In this document: piece by piece, positions 37,802 to 50,614 of the stretch | Numbering within the stretch: the first letter of the stretch is position 1 | Layout: each line of letters begins with the position of its first letter | DNA from: Acanthornis magna | Lineage: Eukaryota; Chordata; Aves; Passeriformes; Acanthizidae | Length of the DNA stretch: 64,000 bases | Direction: 5' to 3' | Assembly: GCA_036785705.1 (NCBI GenBank) | Contig: JAWUZG010000004.1 | Span: 8,776,501-8,840,500 of the forward strand | Program-made: the position numbers and the translations under genes | Notes under the pieces: model-generated | What the model saw: the letters and a program-made list of their open reading frames with translations, nothing else | Database searches by the model: none | Told to the model about the DNA's origin: nothing

Positions 37802-38328
37802 TTGAAGGGCCCAAGATAACAGCAGGTTTTATTGGAATGGGCTTGGCTGAATGTACAGCCGCTGTTGCTGTTTAGTTATTGATCGTCAGGTTCCTGTGCT
37901 TGCCACAAGACTTGCCTGGCTTACTGTATATTAGCGCCTAATGCACATTAATGGCTGTTTTTTGCTTTTGCTGCTGGCTGTACTGCTGTGCTGTTGATCA
38001 CCCCACTTTGCTGTGCCTGGGAACAGCAAGGGGAAAACAACAATGGGGATGTGCCTGGGCTGGTGATGGTGAGGGCCTTGCTGCTGTTTCTGTCCTGCTG
38101 TGCTGGACACACTGGAACTCCAGGGTCAGCTCACATCAAAGGAACTGTGACCTATGGATAAGTCCACATGAGAGCAGGACACCATGAAGATTCAGTGGCC
38201 ACAAGTATGTCTGCACCTGAGCAGGTGCATCTCAAAATGGCTCCGACTGTGGCTGTGGTTATTTATATTTGTGCTGCAGCAGGCGTATTTAAATAATTTT
38301 TGATCCTCCTCTCTGTCCTATGTGATCA
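37802..38328 (+). mobile_element. ERV leader/internal fragment, truncated
   Basis: About 530 bases continuing from the 5' LTR, with G/C-richer leader-like sequence ('ctgtgcctgggaacagcaag', 'gggatgtgcctgggctggtg'). It contains no retained gag, pol or env frame, only short interrupted frames of up to 78 codons. It ends where a minus-strand CR1 begins. No 3' LTR is seen downstream in the window, so the provirus lost everything after the leader. Confidence 0.7.
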
Positions 38329-38584
38329 GATCATAGTATCATAGAATTTCTGAGTGTTTGAGTTGGAAAATGCCCTTGTCACGTCCAAGTGCTAACCCAG
38401 CATGTAAAGTCTACTACTAGACCATGCGCCCCATCCATGTCCTTTAAATACCTCCAGAGTTGGTGGCAAAACCACCTACCTAGGGAGCCCATCCCAACGT
38501 TTGACACCCCTTTTGGAAAGGAATTTTTTCTTTATATTCAGTCTAAACCTTCCCTGACAGAACTTGAGGCCATTTCCTCTTGTC
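38329..38584 (-). mobile_element. CR1 LINE, 3' fragment
   Basis: Minus-strand CR1 3' end starting with the tail complement 'atcatagtatcatagaattt'. It continues with 'taaatacctccagagttgg', 'caccacctaccta..gagcccatccc' and 'gaacttgaggccatttcctc'. It is cut at 38584, where an (AT)n tract begins. It abuts the ERV leader on its 3' side and another CR1, in the opposite orientation, on its 5' side. Confidence 0.88.
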
Positions 38585-38601
38585 ATATATATATATATAT
38601 A
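38585..38601. repeat. (AT)n at the junction of two opposed CR1s
   Basis: Seventeen bases of alternating A/T exactly between the truncated 5' ends of two CR1 copies in opposite orientation. Confidence 0.85.
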
Positions 38602-38602
38602 A

Positions 38603-39605
38603 AACCAGGTTCATAGGTGAGCGGAAGGTAGGTATTGTCTTTTCTTCAGTTTTAACAAGGCTTTAGACACTGTTTCACAATGTCCTGGTTTTAAAGTCAG
38701 TTCGTTATGGCCTGTGTGGGTGAACAACCAGGTGAAGAATAAGCTGTTTGGATGATCTGGCTCAGAAGGCTATGGTTAATAGATTGTTCTCCACACCAGT
38801 CAGCCAGAGAAGTTATGGGTCTGCAAACATGTGTCTGTACTGACAGGCTGGAGGAAGGAGCTAATGTTAAACTAATGAAATGTTGAAAGACAAATGTTGT
38901 GTCTTACCCTAGGAAGGAAGATCCTGGCTTTGTTACAGGCTGTGGGTCTGATGAAAACTGCTGGGCCCTTGGGGCAGAGAGCTGAAAATGAGCAAATACT
39001 GCATCTTATCAGCAGAGATAGTCAACAGCACCTGGGACTATGATAACCAGATAATATGCAATAAATCAAGGGAAGTGATGATCGTCCTCTACTCAACAAT
39101 CATGAGACCACATCTCTCATAAAGTTTCCAACTTTGGGCCTGCTCCATACAAGAAATGTCATAAATTAGCAGGAGCAAGCTCAGTAGAGGGCTACCAGTA
39201 TGGTTAGAGCTGGAGCACTTCTCCAGAGGTTGACCAATAGGAGCTCATTCAGCCTGGAAAAGAGACAACTTCAAGGGGACCTAATTGTCAGTAACTACAG
39301 GGGATAGGTGAGGTGATAGAGGATATGGATCAAGGCTCTTTGTAGCCATGCATGGTGGGAGGATTAGAGGCAACAGGCACAAGTTCAAACAAGAGACTGT
39401 TACTCTGGGTATAAGAAGAAATTTTTTTTCCTAAAAGGACAATCAGGCAATGGATCACATAATTCTTAGAGATTGTGCAATCATCAGCTTTGGAGATTTT
39501 CTAGACCAGAGTGGACTAAGCCATTTGGACCTCACAGCTAAACCTACTGTGAGCAGAAGGTTGGGCTAGATCTCTCCCAACCCTAATTGTCTTATCCTAT
39601 GTAAT
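38603..39605 (+). mobile_element. CR1 LINE, about 1 kb, diverged subfamily
   Basis: Plus-strand CR1. It starts in the RT region with a degraded equivalent of the YLDFSKAFDTVSHN block ('cagttttaacaaggctttag' and onwards). It jumps over much of ORF2 and continues with 'agaccacatctctcataaag', 'gcctggaaaagagacaactt', 'ggatcaaggctctttgtagc' and 'ggcaacaggcacaagttcaa'. The 3' end is 'gggctagatctctcccaacc' plus 'cttatcctatgtaatac', a tail weaker than the ATTCTATG repeat of the other copies. Internal deletions and stops leave no protein. The 'catgcatggtgggaggatta' segment separates it from the other CR1s of the window, so it is probably an older or distinct subfamily. Confidence 0.82.
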
Positions 39606-40570
39606 ACTTCAATTTTCTCCTTTAGGCACAGATCTTAATAGAGCTTCTCTGGAGACTTTTAATAGCATCCAGAGGAAGTGTTTATATGTACATAATTACT
39701 AGTAATTTTCTACCTCTCCTTAGAGAGAAAGACTGTAAAAATATTATTGAGAGACAGAAGCAGTTATATCTTTTTATTGAGTAGACATTATTACAATGAA
39801 CATCATTATTCCTCGTCAACTGAGTTACTTTCTGAATAGGTGACCTTTGGGAATATCTGAGGGTTTTTTTATAATATTTGATGAAATGTTTGTATATTTT
39901 CACTTGTACTAGTCCAAAACCATGCCAACTTAATAATTAAGTCATAATATTCCCAAAGTATATTTTTACATCATTCATTTTCTGTAAATTTCTGTGCTCT
40001 GTTCAGAGTAATTCTTTTTGGGAAAAGTAAAGTGAACTTGAGAATTCAAGTTTTTCAGTGTAAAGTAGATGACTACTTAGTACCTATGTTTCAGGTAACT
40101 CACCTTAAATCTTAACAACCTAGTATGTGTAGTTGTAATCTTGCTACGAAGATTTATATTGCAGGTGTCTAAAATCAGCTGAGATGATCAAACTGCGAAT
40201 ATGAATGTTTTCTAGTTTTGAAATTGTAGTAGCACTGGAAAGCACACAAGTCAGTGGCAAAATGAAGAAAGACTTTAGGATGAATTTCAGAGTTTCTATT
40301 TCCATTAAAAGATGACGTGACTTTTGTTGTGGACTGATCTTCAGAAAGGAAGGAATCAAGTGGTTTGTGTAAATTTAAAAAGCACTGCAGCTAGACACAT
40401 TTGAAAAGATAACCTAAAAGATAACCTTTAATCAGGAATCCCCTCTGACACAAATCATCTTCTAGTTTTCCTCATGAGAATTTTTTTGTTCTATTTGCAA
40501 CAATCCCGAAGTTAGAACTAAGCAAGGAGAATCATTTCCCATAATGTGCAGTATCCAGTACAACGATGCT
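39606..40570. other. Single-copy spacer between CR1 copies
   Basis: About 960 bases of AT-rich DNA. No gene or repeat is recognised. Confidence 0.5.
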
Positions 40571-41268
40571 TTCACAGAATCCCAGAATCAACTAGGTTGA
40601 AAGAGACGTTTGAGATCAAGTCCAACCTATAAACTAACATGACCCTGTCAACTACATCATGGCAATGAATGCCACATCCAGTCTTTTCTTAAACACCTCC
40701 AGTGACAGTGACTCTGCCACCTCCCTGGGCACCCATTCCAATGCCCAAACACTCTTTCTGCAAAGAAATTTTTCCTAATGTCCAACCTAAACTTCCCCTG
40801 GTGCAGTTTTTGTCTTCTTGTCCTGTTACTGGTTGCGTGGGAGAAGAGACTGATGCCCACCTGGCTACAACCTCCTTCCAGGCAGTTGCAGAGTCATAAG
40901 GTCTCCCCTGAGCCTCCTCCTCTTCAGGCTAAACACCCCCAGCTCCCTCAGCCACTCCTTACAGGACTTGTACTCCAGACCTTTCACCAGCCTTGTCACC
41001 CTTTTCTGGACACGCTCCAGCACTTCAGTGTCCTTTGTAAATTGTCAGTGTGTCCAGAAGTGGACACAGCACTTAAGGTGTGGCCTCACCAGTACCAAGT
41101 AGAGAGGAAGAATCACTGCCTGGTCCTGCTGGCCACACTATTCCTGATACAGGCCAGGATGTCCTTGGCCTTCTTGGCCACATGGCCACACTGCTGGCTC
41201 ATGTTCAGCTGCTGTCATTCGGCACTTCCAGGTCCCTTTCTGACTGGAACTGAATCAGTTTGTCCTGT
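40571..41268 (-). mobile_element. CR1 LINE, well-preserved 700-bp 3' fragment
   Basis: Minus-strand CR1 with high-quality sequence over about 700 bases. From the tail complement 'cacagaatcccagaatcaac' it runs through 'gccacctccctgggcaccca', 'aaagaaatttttcctaatgt' and 'ctcccctgagcctcctcctc' to 'ttctggacacgctccagcac'. It ends with 'gtgtggcctcaccagtacca' and 'gccttcttggccacatggcc'. Translated on the minus strand, parts of the ORF2 C-terminus can be read (for example '[20 protein letters not shown]'), but frameshifts break it. A 167-codon open frame on the opposite strand (40778-41281) is an antisense artefact. It is probably among the younger CR1 copies in the window. Confidence 0.92.
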
Positions 41269-43070
41269 TTGTGGCATGTGACAATAGCATAGGCAGCTAC
41301 TAATAATACTTAGAATAATCTTTTATTATCACTTAATCATAGATATTCTGCAAGCTGTTTCAGTAAACTACACAAATAAAAACAACTTTCTAAAGACTAG
41401 AAACTCACAAAGACTGTTTGAGAAAATTTTAACATCTTTTATTAATATGGAACAGGTATCTAAGGAAAACTAAGGAAGAAGTCAATAATAGGAGAAATTT
41501 ACAAAACTTGTCCATGTTCTAAGCATGAGCACATTGAGTGTCTTGCAGTCTTTCACCCTCTAAACTTTTTTCTAAATGAAAATCCTGAAAACTATTAGTC
41601 TGTTGAGTACATTAATTGTATCATACATATGTAATACGAAAATTAGAGATGAAAATACATTTTGTCCCCCATTTCACTATTTGTATCCACATCATAAAAT
41701 TTAAGGCATGAAGAGCCAGCATAGGTTTTATTGCTTTTGCTAATATGCACTAAAATTTTAAAGTGTTAGCATACAGTAATATGTTCTCACCACTTCTAAT
41801 ATGCAACCCACATGATAGCAATGTAATATCTGTACTTCTTGAGTTTAACAACATTAATGAAGGAAATAAAAACATTTCATGTGTGTCTTTTGATTCTAAT
41901 GACACAAACCTAACCAATCAGCATTGTGAAAACATTTGCATTAATTATCATGTACTTAGATAAACTATTTATCATTCCTTACATCATGAACTCCTGTCAG
42001 ATGGCTAAAATAGATTTGCATGTAAATTTATAGAAGTTCAATTATTTCAGTATGTTAACTTGTTTAAAGCTTGTGAAAGAAAATAATGATGACTGGGAAA
42101 TTGGATATTGTGAAACCTGGCTGATTTGTTTGTTTCAGTAATATCAGTGATTAAAAATAATTTTGTGATGTGCTGTTTATATCAGGTCTCAGGTAGCTAT
42201 AGTACATACCAACTTCAAGAAAAACTGTGAGTTAATTACAAATTGCATCTTAAACAAACAATTTATTACATTTTTGCTCGAAAGTTATTACTGAAGGGTG
42301 TTCCACCACTCCTTTTACATAAAACATTTTTGAAATATGAAGTGAATAGTTTATCTAAAAGACTGTTCAGCAATCCTGAATGGATACTGTAGGTTATCAT
42401 TAGGTTTATTCTAATTCTGAGACTAATTTCCTTAAGACATATACAAATAATGAAATAAGATTTCTCATTTATGCAGCTGTCTAATATATTATACTGCTAT
42501 TTAAAAGATAATTGCTTTTTAAAATAAATCCATCATTGTACACCAAAAAAGAGCTGTGAAGACGAAATATCTGTCAAATGCATCCCATTTAAAACGTTTA
42601 AGAAAGATATTATGAAATCACTGGAAATCACAGTTGATGGAATTGACAACTACTGAAAGCTTGAATGGGTTTCAAACCTCATGTATCTGAGTAAGAGGAG
42701 TGGTTAGTAAAAAATAAAATAAAAATAATTTAATTGAAAATCTATTTAAATCTCACTTTGATTTTCTAGTTCACTTGGATTTGGCCCTTAAATGCTGTGT
42801 CAATTTGACTGTCATTCCACTATATTGGAGGAATTTTCAATGTATTCATTCCTTCTCTATGTCTAAGATCCTTGTTCTTTGAAGATTTTTTATTCCTAAG
42901 CTGAAAAGTGCATATAGTCACAGCTGCATATTATCATTATCACTTCTAGTATAAATATCAGATCTTTTTATCCCTAGTTACATACTGAAAATTTGAATGC
43001 AAGGTTAATGTATGTTGTAAATGTAAAACAAGGCAAATTTGCAGTTGAAGACTCCCTTTTGATAGGGTTG
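41269..43070. other. AT-rich single-copy DNA, no gene seen
   Basis: 1.8 kb with no recognisable exon, transposon or RNA gene. Confidence 0.5.
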
Positions 43071-43109
43071 TATATATATATATATATAAATATATGTGTA
43101 TATATATAC
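43071..43109. repeat. (TA)n-rich microsatellite
   Basis: About 39 bases of TATATA with AAATATATGTG interruptions. It is followed by a T run. Confidence 0.85.
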
Positions 43110-44554
43110 GCTTTTTTTTAAATAATGGTGGAGTTATTTGTTTTTACTCAGTCATTTCTTTTGCTGTTTATCTTGATCATACTCCCTTTATACTGTTTCT
43201 ATTGAGCAGTTTGTTTCTGTTGAGCAAGCTTACAGAGCAGGCTCTTTAGACCTTCTTGCAAGCAGTATCATGACCTTCTTATTAATGAATTGACCTGATG
43301 AATGCAACCATGTATGCTACACAATGCTCCTTTATTTGAGATGGTGGCTCCTGTGAGCGTTGATAATTAACGGAACAAGTGAGTCTTTTGCCAAGACAGT
43401 TATTTTTATGCACAGTGTCCTTGTTGAATAATTTAAAGTAGCTCATTTTTTAATATAAAAATATTAATGATGCTTTCATACACTGAAAAATAAAAAAATT
43501 ATTTAATAAATGATGGATGGTTAAATAATTTTCTCATTCTTAATTACAGATCTAATGCTATATCTAATGTAACGAAAAGGTCCCAAGAGAAGGACTTAAA
43601 TGAAGCTGAGGTGTAAAATATTGTAATTTTAAAATTTCATTTGAAAACCTGGAAACTTAGAAGATGCCTGAATCTGTTGAGGCATCATTCACACAATCTT
43701 CTTTAGCATCAGAAGTAGACAGATACAAAGTTATCTAGCTATGCCTAGATCTCCTTGCAAATCATTGTTCACTTTCTTCCAGAATACAGCAGGGATGTAG
43801 GAACTAAGGAAACCTCTTACAAACACTCTCAGATGGACCAAGCTACCACTGAACTAAAGAGACAAAGCAAGTAACACTCATCAAGGTCTTCAAGGGGAAA
43901 AAAAAACATCCAGAATTCTGGTGTTTGTTCCTAATGTTGCTGCCATTTTCTTGTATTTAATTACTGTATAATGTAAAATACAAAACTAAGACTGGGACTA
44001 AGTAAAATCATGGAATCATAGTAACAAAAGTTTACAACAAAAACAATAACTGATCCTTTCCAGGTGAATGGCAATGGATAGAGGGGTACCAGTAAAAAAA
44101 AACATGGTCATTATGCTTGGATCTAATGTAGGGATACAGGGAATACTGGAAAGCCATTCATATTGGAGATGGCTATGTCTTTTTCATATTAGAGATCTGA
44201 AAAGCTGAAGGTGACTAATATTTTTTAAACTTAAGACATGCAGGTATATTTAGATAAATTAATTCAAATTATTCCTTCCTTTAATTTAGGAGCTTGGTTC
44301 ATGAAATGGAATTGAAAGAGAAGAATTAAACATCAATATTTTTCAAAGTATATTTATTTAGATGATCTAATCATCAATGAAACTTTAATCAGGGATTATT
44401 TTTCTTCAGATACAGATTAACACTTTTAGCATATAGTTCTATGTGATGAAGTGTGATTCTCCAGTTTTCCTTGTGACTGTGTTTATCATGTATACTTTCT
44501 TCTTTCATTGCTTCCAGATTTGAGATATTCAAGTTGCATAACAAAATCAAAAGT
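43110..44554. other. AT-rich single-copy DNA, no gene seen
   Basis: 1.4 kb. At 44006-44021 'aatcatggaatcatag' resembles a CR1 tail complement, but no CR1 body follows, so it is not called as an element. Confidence 0.5.
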
Positions 44555-44665
44555 ACACACACACAGAGATGCACACAGACACACGTATATATATATGTAT
44601 ATATAGATACATATATATATACACATATATACATATATATATACACATATATACATATATACATA
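44555..44665. repeat. Compound (AC)n / (TA)n microsatellite
   Basis: About 110 bases. ACACAC with GAGATGC interruptions is followed by a long TATATACACATATATACATA mixture. It is alternating purine-pyrimidine throughout, so it may adopt Z-DNA or cruciform structure and is likely variable. The minus-strand frame through it (repeated YIYMYIC residues) is an artefact. Confidence 0.9.
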
Positions 44666-47600
44666 ATTACCCTCCAGAATCTGGTTAGTGACATCTTAAC
44701 ATCTAACTGACATAATTAATGCCAATATCAAACTTCTTTAAGTGAATTTGCTGTGCATCTATATTTTCCCTTGTCTAATAATAACACATGATTTTGAAAA
44801 TACAGGTAATCATTCCCACAAGATAAATAAAAAATAGAAAAAAAATTAAATAACATACATACAGGTTTATTACTATCATCTTTCATCAGAAGACATACAT
44901 AGATTAAATCAGGCTTGTATTTCTAATGGTAATCAATATCCAATTTGGTAGAAACCTGTAAAAGGAAACAACACTGACTTTGTATCCCTTATTAGCATTA
45001 CCATTCATTTAATTTTGAGGAATCTTGTAGTATTTTCTTGTTAAAGAAGAAAAACTGAATTGAGTAAAAAATTTGGGATAATATGTTAGTTTTTCCTCAT
45101 AGAAAATTATTACCACGAAATCAGAATATCAGCGTATTTTAAACACTTCCCACAGCTGCAGTATTTCCTTATGCCTGGAACACCACAGGTATGATATCTG
45201 TAAGCAGCACCAAGGCAGGTGCAATGATGGTTGTGACTATAAAAATAAATGGATATAACCTCATGGCTAATTTCACAAAACTGATGATGGTGGTGGCCAC
45301 TGACCATAAATATTGCTGACACAGCTATCAAATTGTAAAAGATTGATCTCAGAAAAATTAATATGCACAAACAGAAGTCACGGCATGTGGCTGTTTCTTT
45401 ACAAATGGTGAAACTCATCCAAGCAAGCTACATTACTTATGAAGAGTAGTTTTACAAATGACTGTGCCGTGTTATCGCAAATCTACTCCCTGGGGTGACA
45501 ACCAACATGACTTGTAGTTTAAATAGACTAAAGTAAAGACTGAGGCTAAGAGAGTCTGATTTAATCATACTTATCTTTGAAAAATAATACAACTGGATTA
45601 AAAGTGCCCTTCTTTTCCCTTGTGTTTGTACACTGGTTCATCTGTGGATTTCAGAGTGGAAAGAAGTCATACAGAGGACAGCACTACATCATTTTTGGCC
45701 CATCTTTCAAGAAATAAAAGAAATGAATGGCTGTCACTTGCCATCAAGACTTGTACTTTTCTCCATTCATATTCCTTACCAAAGTCAAAGGTCAAAGAGT
45801 GAAAATACATTTTTGATTTAATTTTAAAACCATACAGGCTAATAAAGGCAGTGAAGTGCATGCAAATCATATTATCCAGTACTTCTAGAAGCTTTAACTC
45901 ATTTTGCCTTACAGCTAAAGAAAAATGTGTGCTCATCGTAGGAGTAATAAACATGGGTAATTATGCATAATTATAGAGATTAAGTTCCAATTAAGGTTCA
46001 ATTTCTGTAATAATCCTATCCAAAAGTCTTTTAAGGTTTTTGGTGGCACTAATGAAGACCAAGGTAACAGAACGTAGTAAGGATCCTTATGATTACAGGC
46101 AAAAAGTGACTGCAGATCTGGGTGGCTTGAATGCACTGACGTGTTTTAACAGCACTAGGTTTTAAAGTTCGTATTTATTTTTGCTTTAGAACTTCTAATG
46201 TTTCCCTATAGCATCATCCTAGATCAGAAGAATATTTTTATATCATACAAAAACACTCTGATTGCCATATCGAAAGAGGATTTGTTTTTGATAGCAGAAA
46301 ATGATGCATGTTTGTATCTCAGTCATTTGTACATTTGCCAGTTCTGATATGTAAAAAAACAACATTCCAAATCTTGTTCCACCTAAATTCATTTAAGTTT
46401 TTGCATATTCATTACTTTAATGAGATTGAAATAGTTCACATCTTATTTTATTAAGAAGGAAAATAATCTTCAATTACAAAAATAGAAATCAATAAAATTA
46501 ACATACCCATGTGATATTCTGCAGAAACAGTTCCATATTAATACCTATTGTGAACATACATATCAGTCAAAGTCTCGTTACATAATTTTGCATGCAGTCA
46601 ACTTTTGCTAATTTTGTTAAACAAGAAGCTTATTGTAGCAATATATTTGATACTTTAAATTAACAGTCTTGTGCAAGAATAAGTAACTCTACAACTCCAA
46701 GTGAAATAGTATGTTAAATTTTATTTTCAGAATTCCTGAAGATAGTAACTACAGAAGACTCACGCTTTACGGGTGGCTTTGGACGTAGGCTGGGATAGAT
46801 GAAGTGGTATGACTACAAATGAGGTAGGCAATTAAATGTGTACACTAGGCAACTGGATGCAGTAGTTCTAAACTTTATTAAAAATAAAGAAGATAAATTA
46901 ACATGCATTAAAATAAAATATTTTTACATCTTAAAATGGAATAAATTTTTAAATAATAAGAAAAAAACCATTATTGATAGGAAAAAATTCTCATATTTAA
47001 GAATGGCTCACTTGGTAGACTGTGCTCCTTCAAGCTCCATACCTATAAATCAAAAGGAAACCTGCAGCCCTACTAAAAGATTATTCACTCACCACCATCA
47101 ACCAACAAAAAGAGTAGGAAACCCTAGACTCAATAAGACCAAATGGTTATTTGCTGATCTCTTTAGAACTGTATTCTATCTCTACAGATTTAGAATCCAA
47201 ATGTCTTGATCTGTCTACAACTTTCATACAGCAGCTCCAAATCATAGTTCATAGATAGTTTTAATATTATACTTGACTGAAAGTTTAAACTTTTGCAATC
47301 ATAAGGCCTTACATTTTCAGCAAAGGGAAGAGTATTCTGTTGTTAAAACTACAGAAGCTATAACACTGTGTATGAACTTATTCTTCCCATTCCTTAGTCA
47401 AACCCTGGAGATCTCAAAGTAGAAGTAGGGAGATTTACCTTACCTAGCTGACTGTGAAACTAAAGTGCTGGTAGTGTCAGATATTTAAAAAAAAAAAACC
47501 CAAAACAATAAAATTTTCATTTATCTGTCTTTTCTGTATTAAATTCATCTAGCATTGTTAGTAGAGTTGCTTAAAGTTATTTGACTCAGACATATTAATA

Positions 47601-50600
47601 CCACACAGGGTCATATGATATACGATTTAAATATTTTACATGTATAATTACAGCCATAGGAAGGTATTCTGCATCTCTGGGTATTATTTCTATTTAGCAG
47701 TATGACATGACATTACCCTTTCATGTCTGAAGCTAAACCCAAAACCAGCTCCAGACATGAAGACTTCTATCCCCACAGAACATCAGGACCATCATATACG
47801 TGATAACGTAAATAAATCCATTATTTATACAAATATTCACATGGGGCATAATTAATGTCATATAATCACTAAGCTCACATTGGAATTCATTTAATCTAGG
47901 CCACTACAGACCTGGCCTGAAAACCTTTGAGAATGATTTATTTTGTACAAGTAAGGATGTATAATTCTTACTTTACTAATATGATCACAAATATAATGAA
48001 GACTTAAAACCAAGACATATCGCTTGCTTATTTGCCAGTAAAGCTTAAGCTGAAAGGAAAAATTTTTTTCGCCAGCCTCACACCCTTACTGGTTTCTCTT
48101 GATGCCACATCTATTACAAAAGAACATCACCAGGAGATTGCAATTTCTCCCTAACCACTGAAAAAGGATAATTCAAAAAGAGTCCCAGGTGGAATGTAGG
48201 TGCTCATCCTGGATATAACTCAGCCAATGTATCTTTCAGCAGATGGTTATGTCAGTGTGCAGTGAATCATGAAATTTCCACTGTGTTTTTTTGCTGCTAT
48301 CTCTCCAGAAATAGGTCAAACTTTATCAGATACATCAGTCAACCATTCTAGTTACTTACAATAAGAAGAATAATGATTATGACTGCTTGAAATGAATTCA
48401 CCTAATTAAAAGCAGTTATTGTTTCACCTTGACCTTCAGGAAATATTTTTTTTTATCTATTGGCATCACTGGGTTAATATTTTCAGGTATTTACATATAA
48501 ATGTGTAACATAAAATGTCTTGAAAGTTATAAAGTGAATTAAATTTGCTCAACTGTATTCTGAATGTTAGGTGTAATTACCATCAGATGCACCGTTTTTC
48601 ATTTTGGAATTACCTATGCAAATTACATATGGAATAGTCATAAAGATAAGAAGAGTATTAGATAAAAATTGTTTTGCACTAGCAATAAAAAATGATGGCA
48701 AAGTGTGAGGTTTTTCATTTAGCCAGGTTGTGGCTAGAAGCAGCGTCTTTGTGCTGTGTGAAAATGAGTCTGTGTATTCTCCCTTCTATTGCTTAATTCA
48801 AAGATAACTGGGATTCTTCCTACTTTGACTTTTTCCAGTACTAATAATGTCATTGTTTGAAATTATGGTAAAAATTTAAGGATGAAAAAAAGCTTTGGCA
48901 GCAGTGCTGTTGGAAAAATGAAATTAGAAACCACACACCGGCAGCTGAACACTTTATATAAGTAGGTCTTGGAAGAGTGAAACATGTACAAGGCATTTAT
49001 CAGACAGACAGATGCAAACCATTGATATTGAGGTATGATATTGAATTTGCCATATTTCTTTAGCTACTAATTCAAAGTGGACTGTCACAAAGAAAAAACG
49101 AAATTAACTAGCGGAATAGACCACAAATGAAGGAAAGTAGGAAAAGGCATTAAGATAACTTCAATTTATTCTTGGTCAATGTTTTACATTAGATAAATCT
49201 CTTAGGATTCAGGGTCTTGTTAAGGAAATTTTTTGTTTCCTTCTTTATAGAAGCAGTTGAAATTTTTAATATATGTGACAGAAATTCTTGTCATTATGAG
49301 CCACTCATATGAGCCGACAGAAAATGATTTTGCCATAGTTACACTCAGTGATGAAGTAAAGGAAGTATGAGAAATACTGCAAAATCTGTGTGTATTCAGC
49401 AACTTTTTATCACTGTGTAGTCCTAAGCAGGATGTAACCTTGCCTAGTGCTACTGTGGCTGGTGTATCATCTTTCATATTTTTCAGTAAAAGTTTTCTAT
49501 TTCTGCTCAGAGGATCCTAAGACTTTTTATCACCTTGGCATTCCACTATTTGTACCTAAGAGCCCAAGAGTTGATTGACAATTTGTACTCAATCATACAT
49601 GCCCTTAGAGTACCCTTGAAGCATCCTGGGTTTTTATACACGCCAGCTAAAAACTACAGGACCTTTTTTTTCCTTTAAAGAATATGGTCTTCAAGAATAC
49701 AAATCATCATTTCTATTAGTCACAGTGATAAAGAGTACTGAGGGCTGATGACTATAAAAATGCTTTCGCTATGACCCAAACTATAACAATCCAGCTATTT
49801 TAGATCAGTGACGGATTCATGAAACCCAGTCTGGAGTTCTGTGTGAGATTCCATGAGCCACAGATAGCCAACAGTCACAGACAGCAATGTACATTTTAGA
49901 ACAGACTGTGATAGTACTAAACAACAACTAAAAAGTGGAGTGAAGATGTAGGAAAGTTCTACCTCTTCAGCCTTTAATAGAAAAGACTCCTGGTAAAAAC
50001 ACCTTGTAAAGCAGTAAAAGTGGAATGATAATGACTACAGATTTTTTTTGTTTGTTTGTTTGTATTTTAGAATTTGGTTATCTTTCTGTTAAATATATTC
50101 TGGCTCAGAGACTCAGTGAAATCTTGTGGATCCCTACCAACTCTGGATATTCTCTGTATGCCTTACCTATGTTGATTATTTTAGCTTTTTGTCTAGTTGA
50201 ATTATAACATTTTCTTAAATGCCTCTATATCATTTTAGTTTTATTACAAGCTTATTGCATCTGAGTCTAATTACTATATTTAGAATCAACAATGTGGAAA
50301 GTATGTAATATCTTATTAAGTCTTTGCAGCAACGGCTGTTAACAGCTCACTTATTGTTGTGAAGAAATACATGGATAAATTATTCTCCAACTTGGGGTAC
50401 AATGACATTTAATTTTGTCCAAAGAAAACTAGCCTGATTGTGCTATTAGATGATACCAAATAGCTATTTCTCTACATATTGTATGCAATTTTGCAAAGTA
50501 GATATAAAATACTGTGAGTCGAGGGAGTGACAATCCGATGAATATTGCATGAACAATCTACCGTGAATATTGTTTCCTGCAGTATCTCTTGCAGAAAGTT

Positions 50601-50614
50601 AATCTCTGAGACTG
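44666..50614. other. Long AT-rich single-copy stretch, no gene seen
   Basis: Almost 6 kb with no recognised transposon. This is the longest such run with few simple repeats. The longest frames (about 100-123 codons, for example 45110-45418 minus and 46838-47209 plus) have no known similarity and no consistent splice context. If conserved non-coding elements exist in the window, this stretch is a reasonable place to look, but nothing in the sequence alone proves conservation. Confidence 0.5.

Noticed and set aside
40778..41281. 167-codon plus-strand frame
   Set aside because: It is the antisense strand of a minus-oriented CR1. The true coding strand shows broken ORF2 C-terminus.
44006..44021. 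CR1-tail-like 'aatcatggaatcatag'
   Set aside because: No CR1 body follows on either side. Sixteen bases alone do not support an element.
44389..44694. 101-codon minus frame with repeated Tyr-Ile-Cys
   Set aside because: It is a translation of the AC/TA microsatellite.
46838..47209. 123-codon plus-strand frame in single-copy DNA
   Set aside because: It has no recognised domain, Lys/Asn/Ile-rich composition typical of AT-rich non-coding DNA, and no supporting splice or conservation signal.
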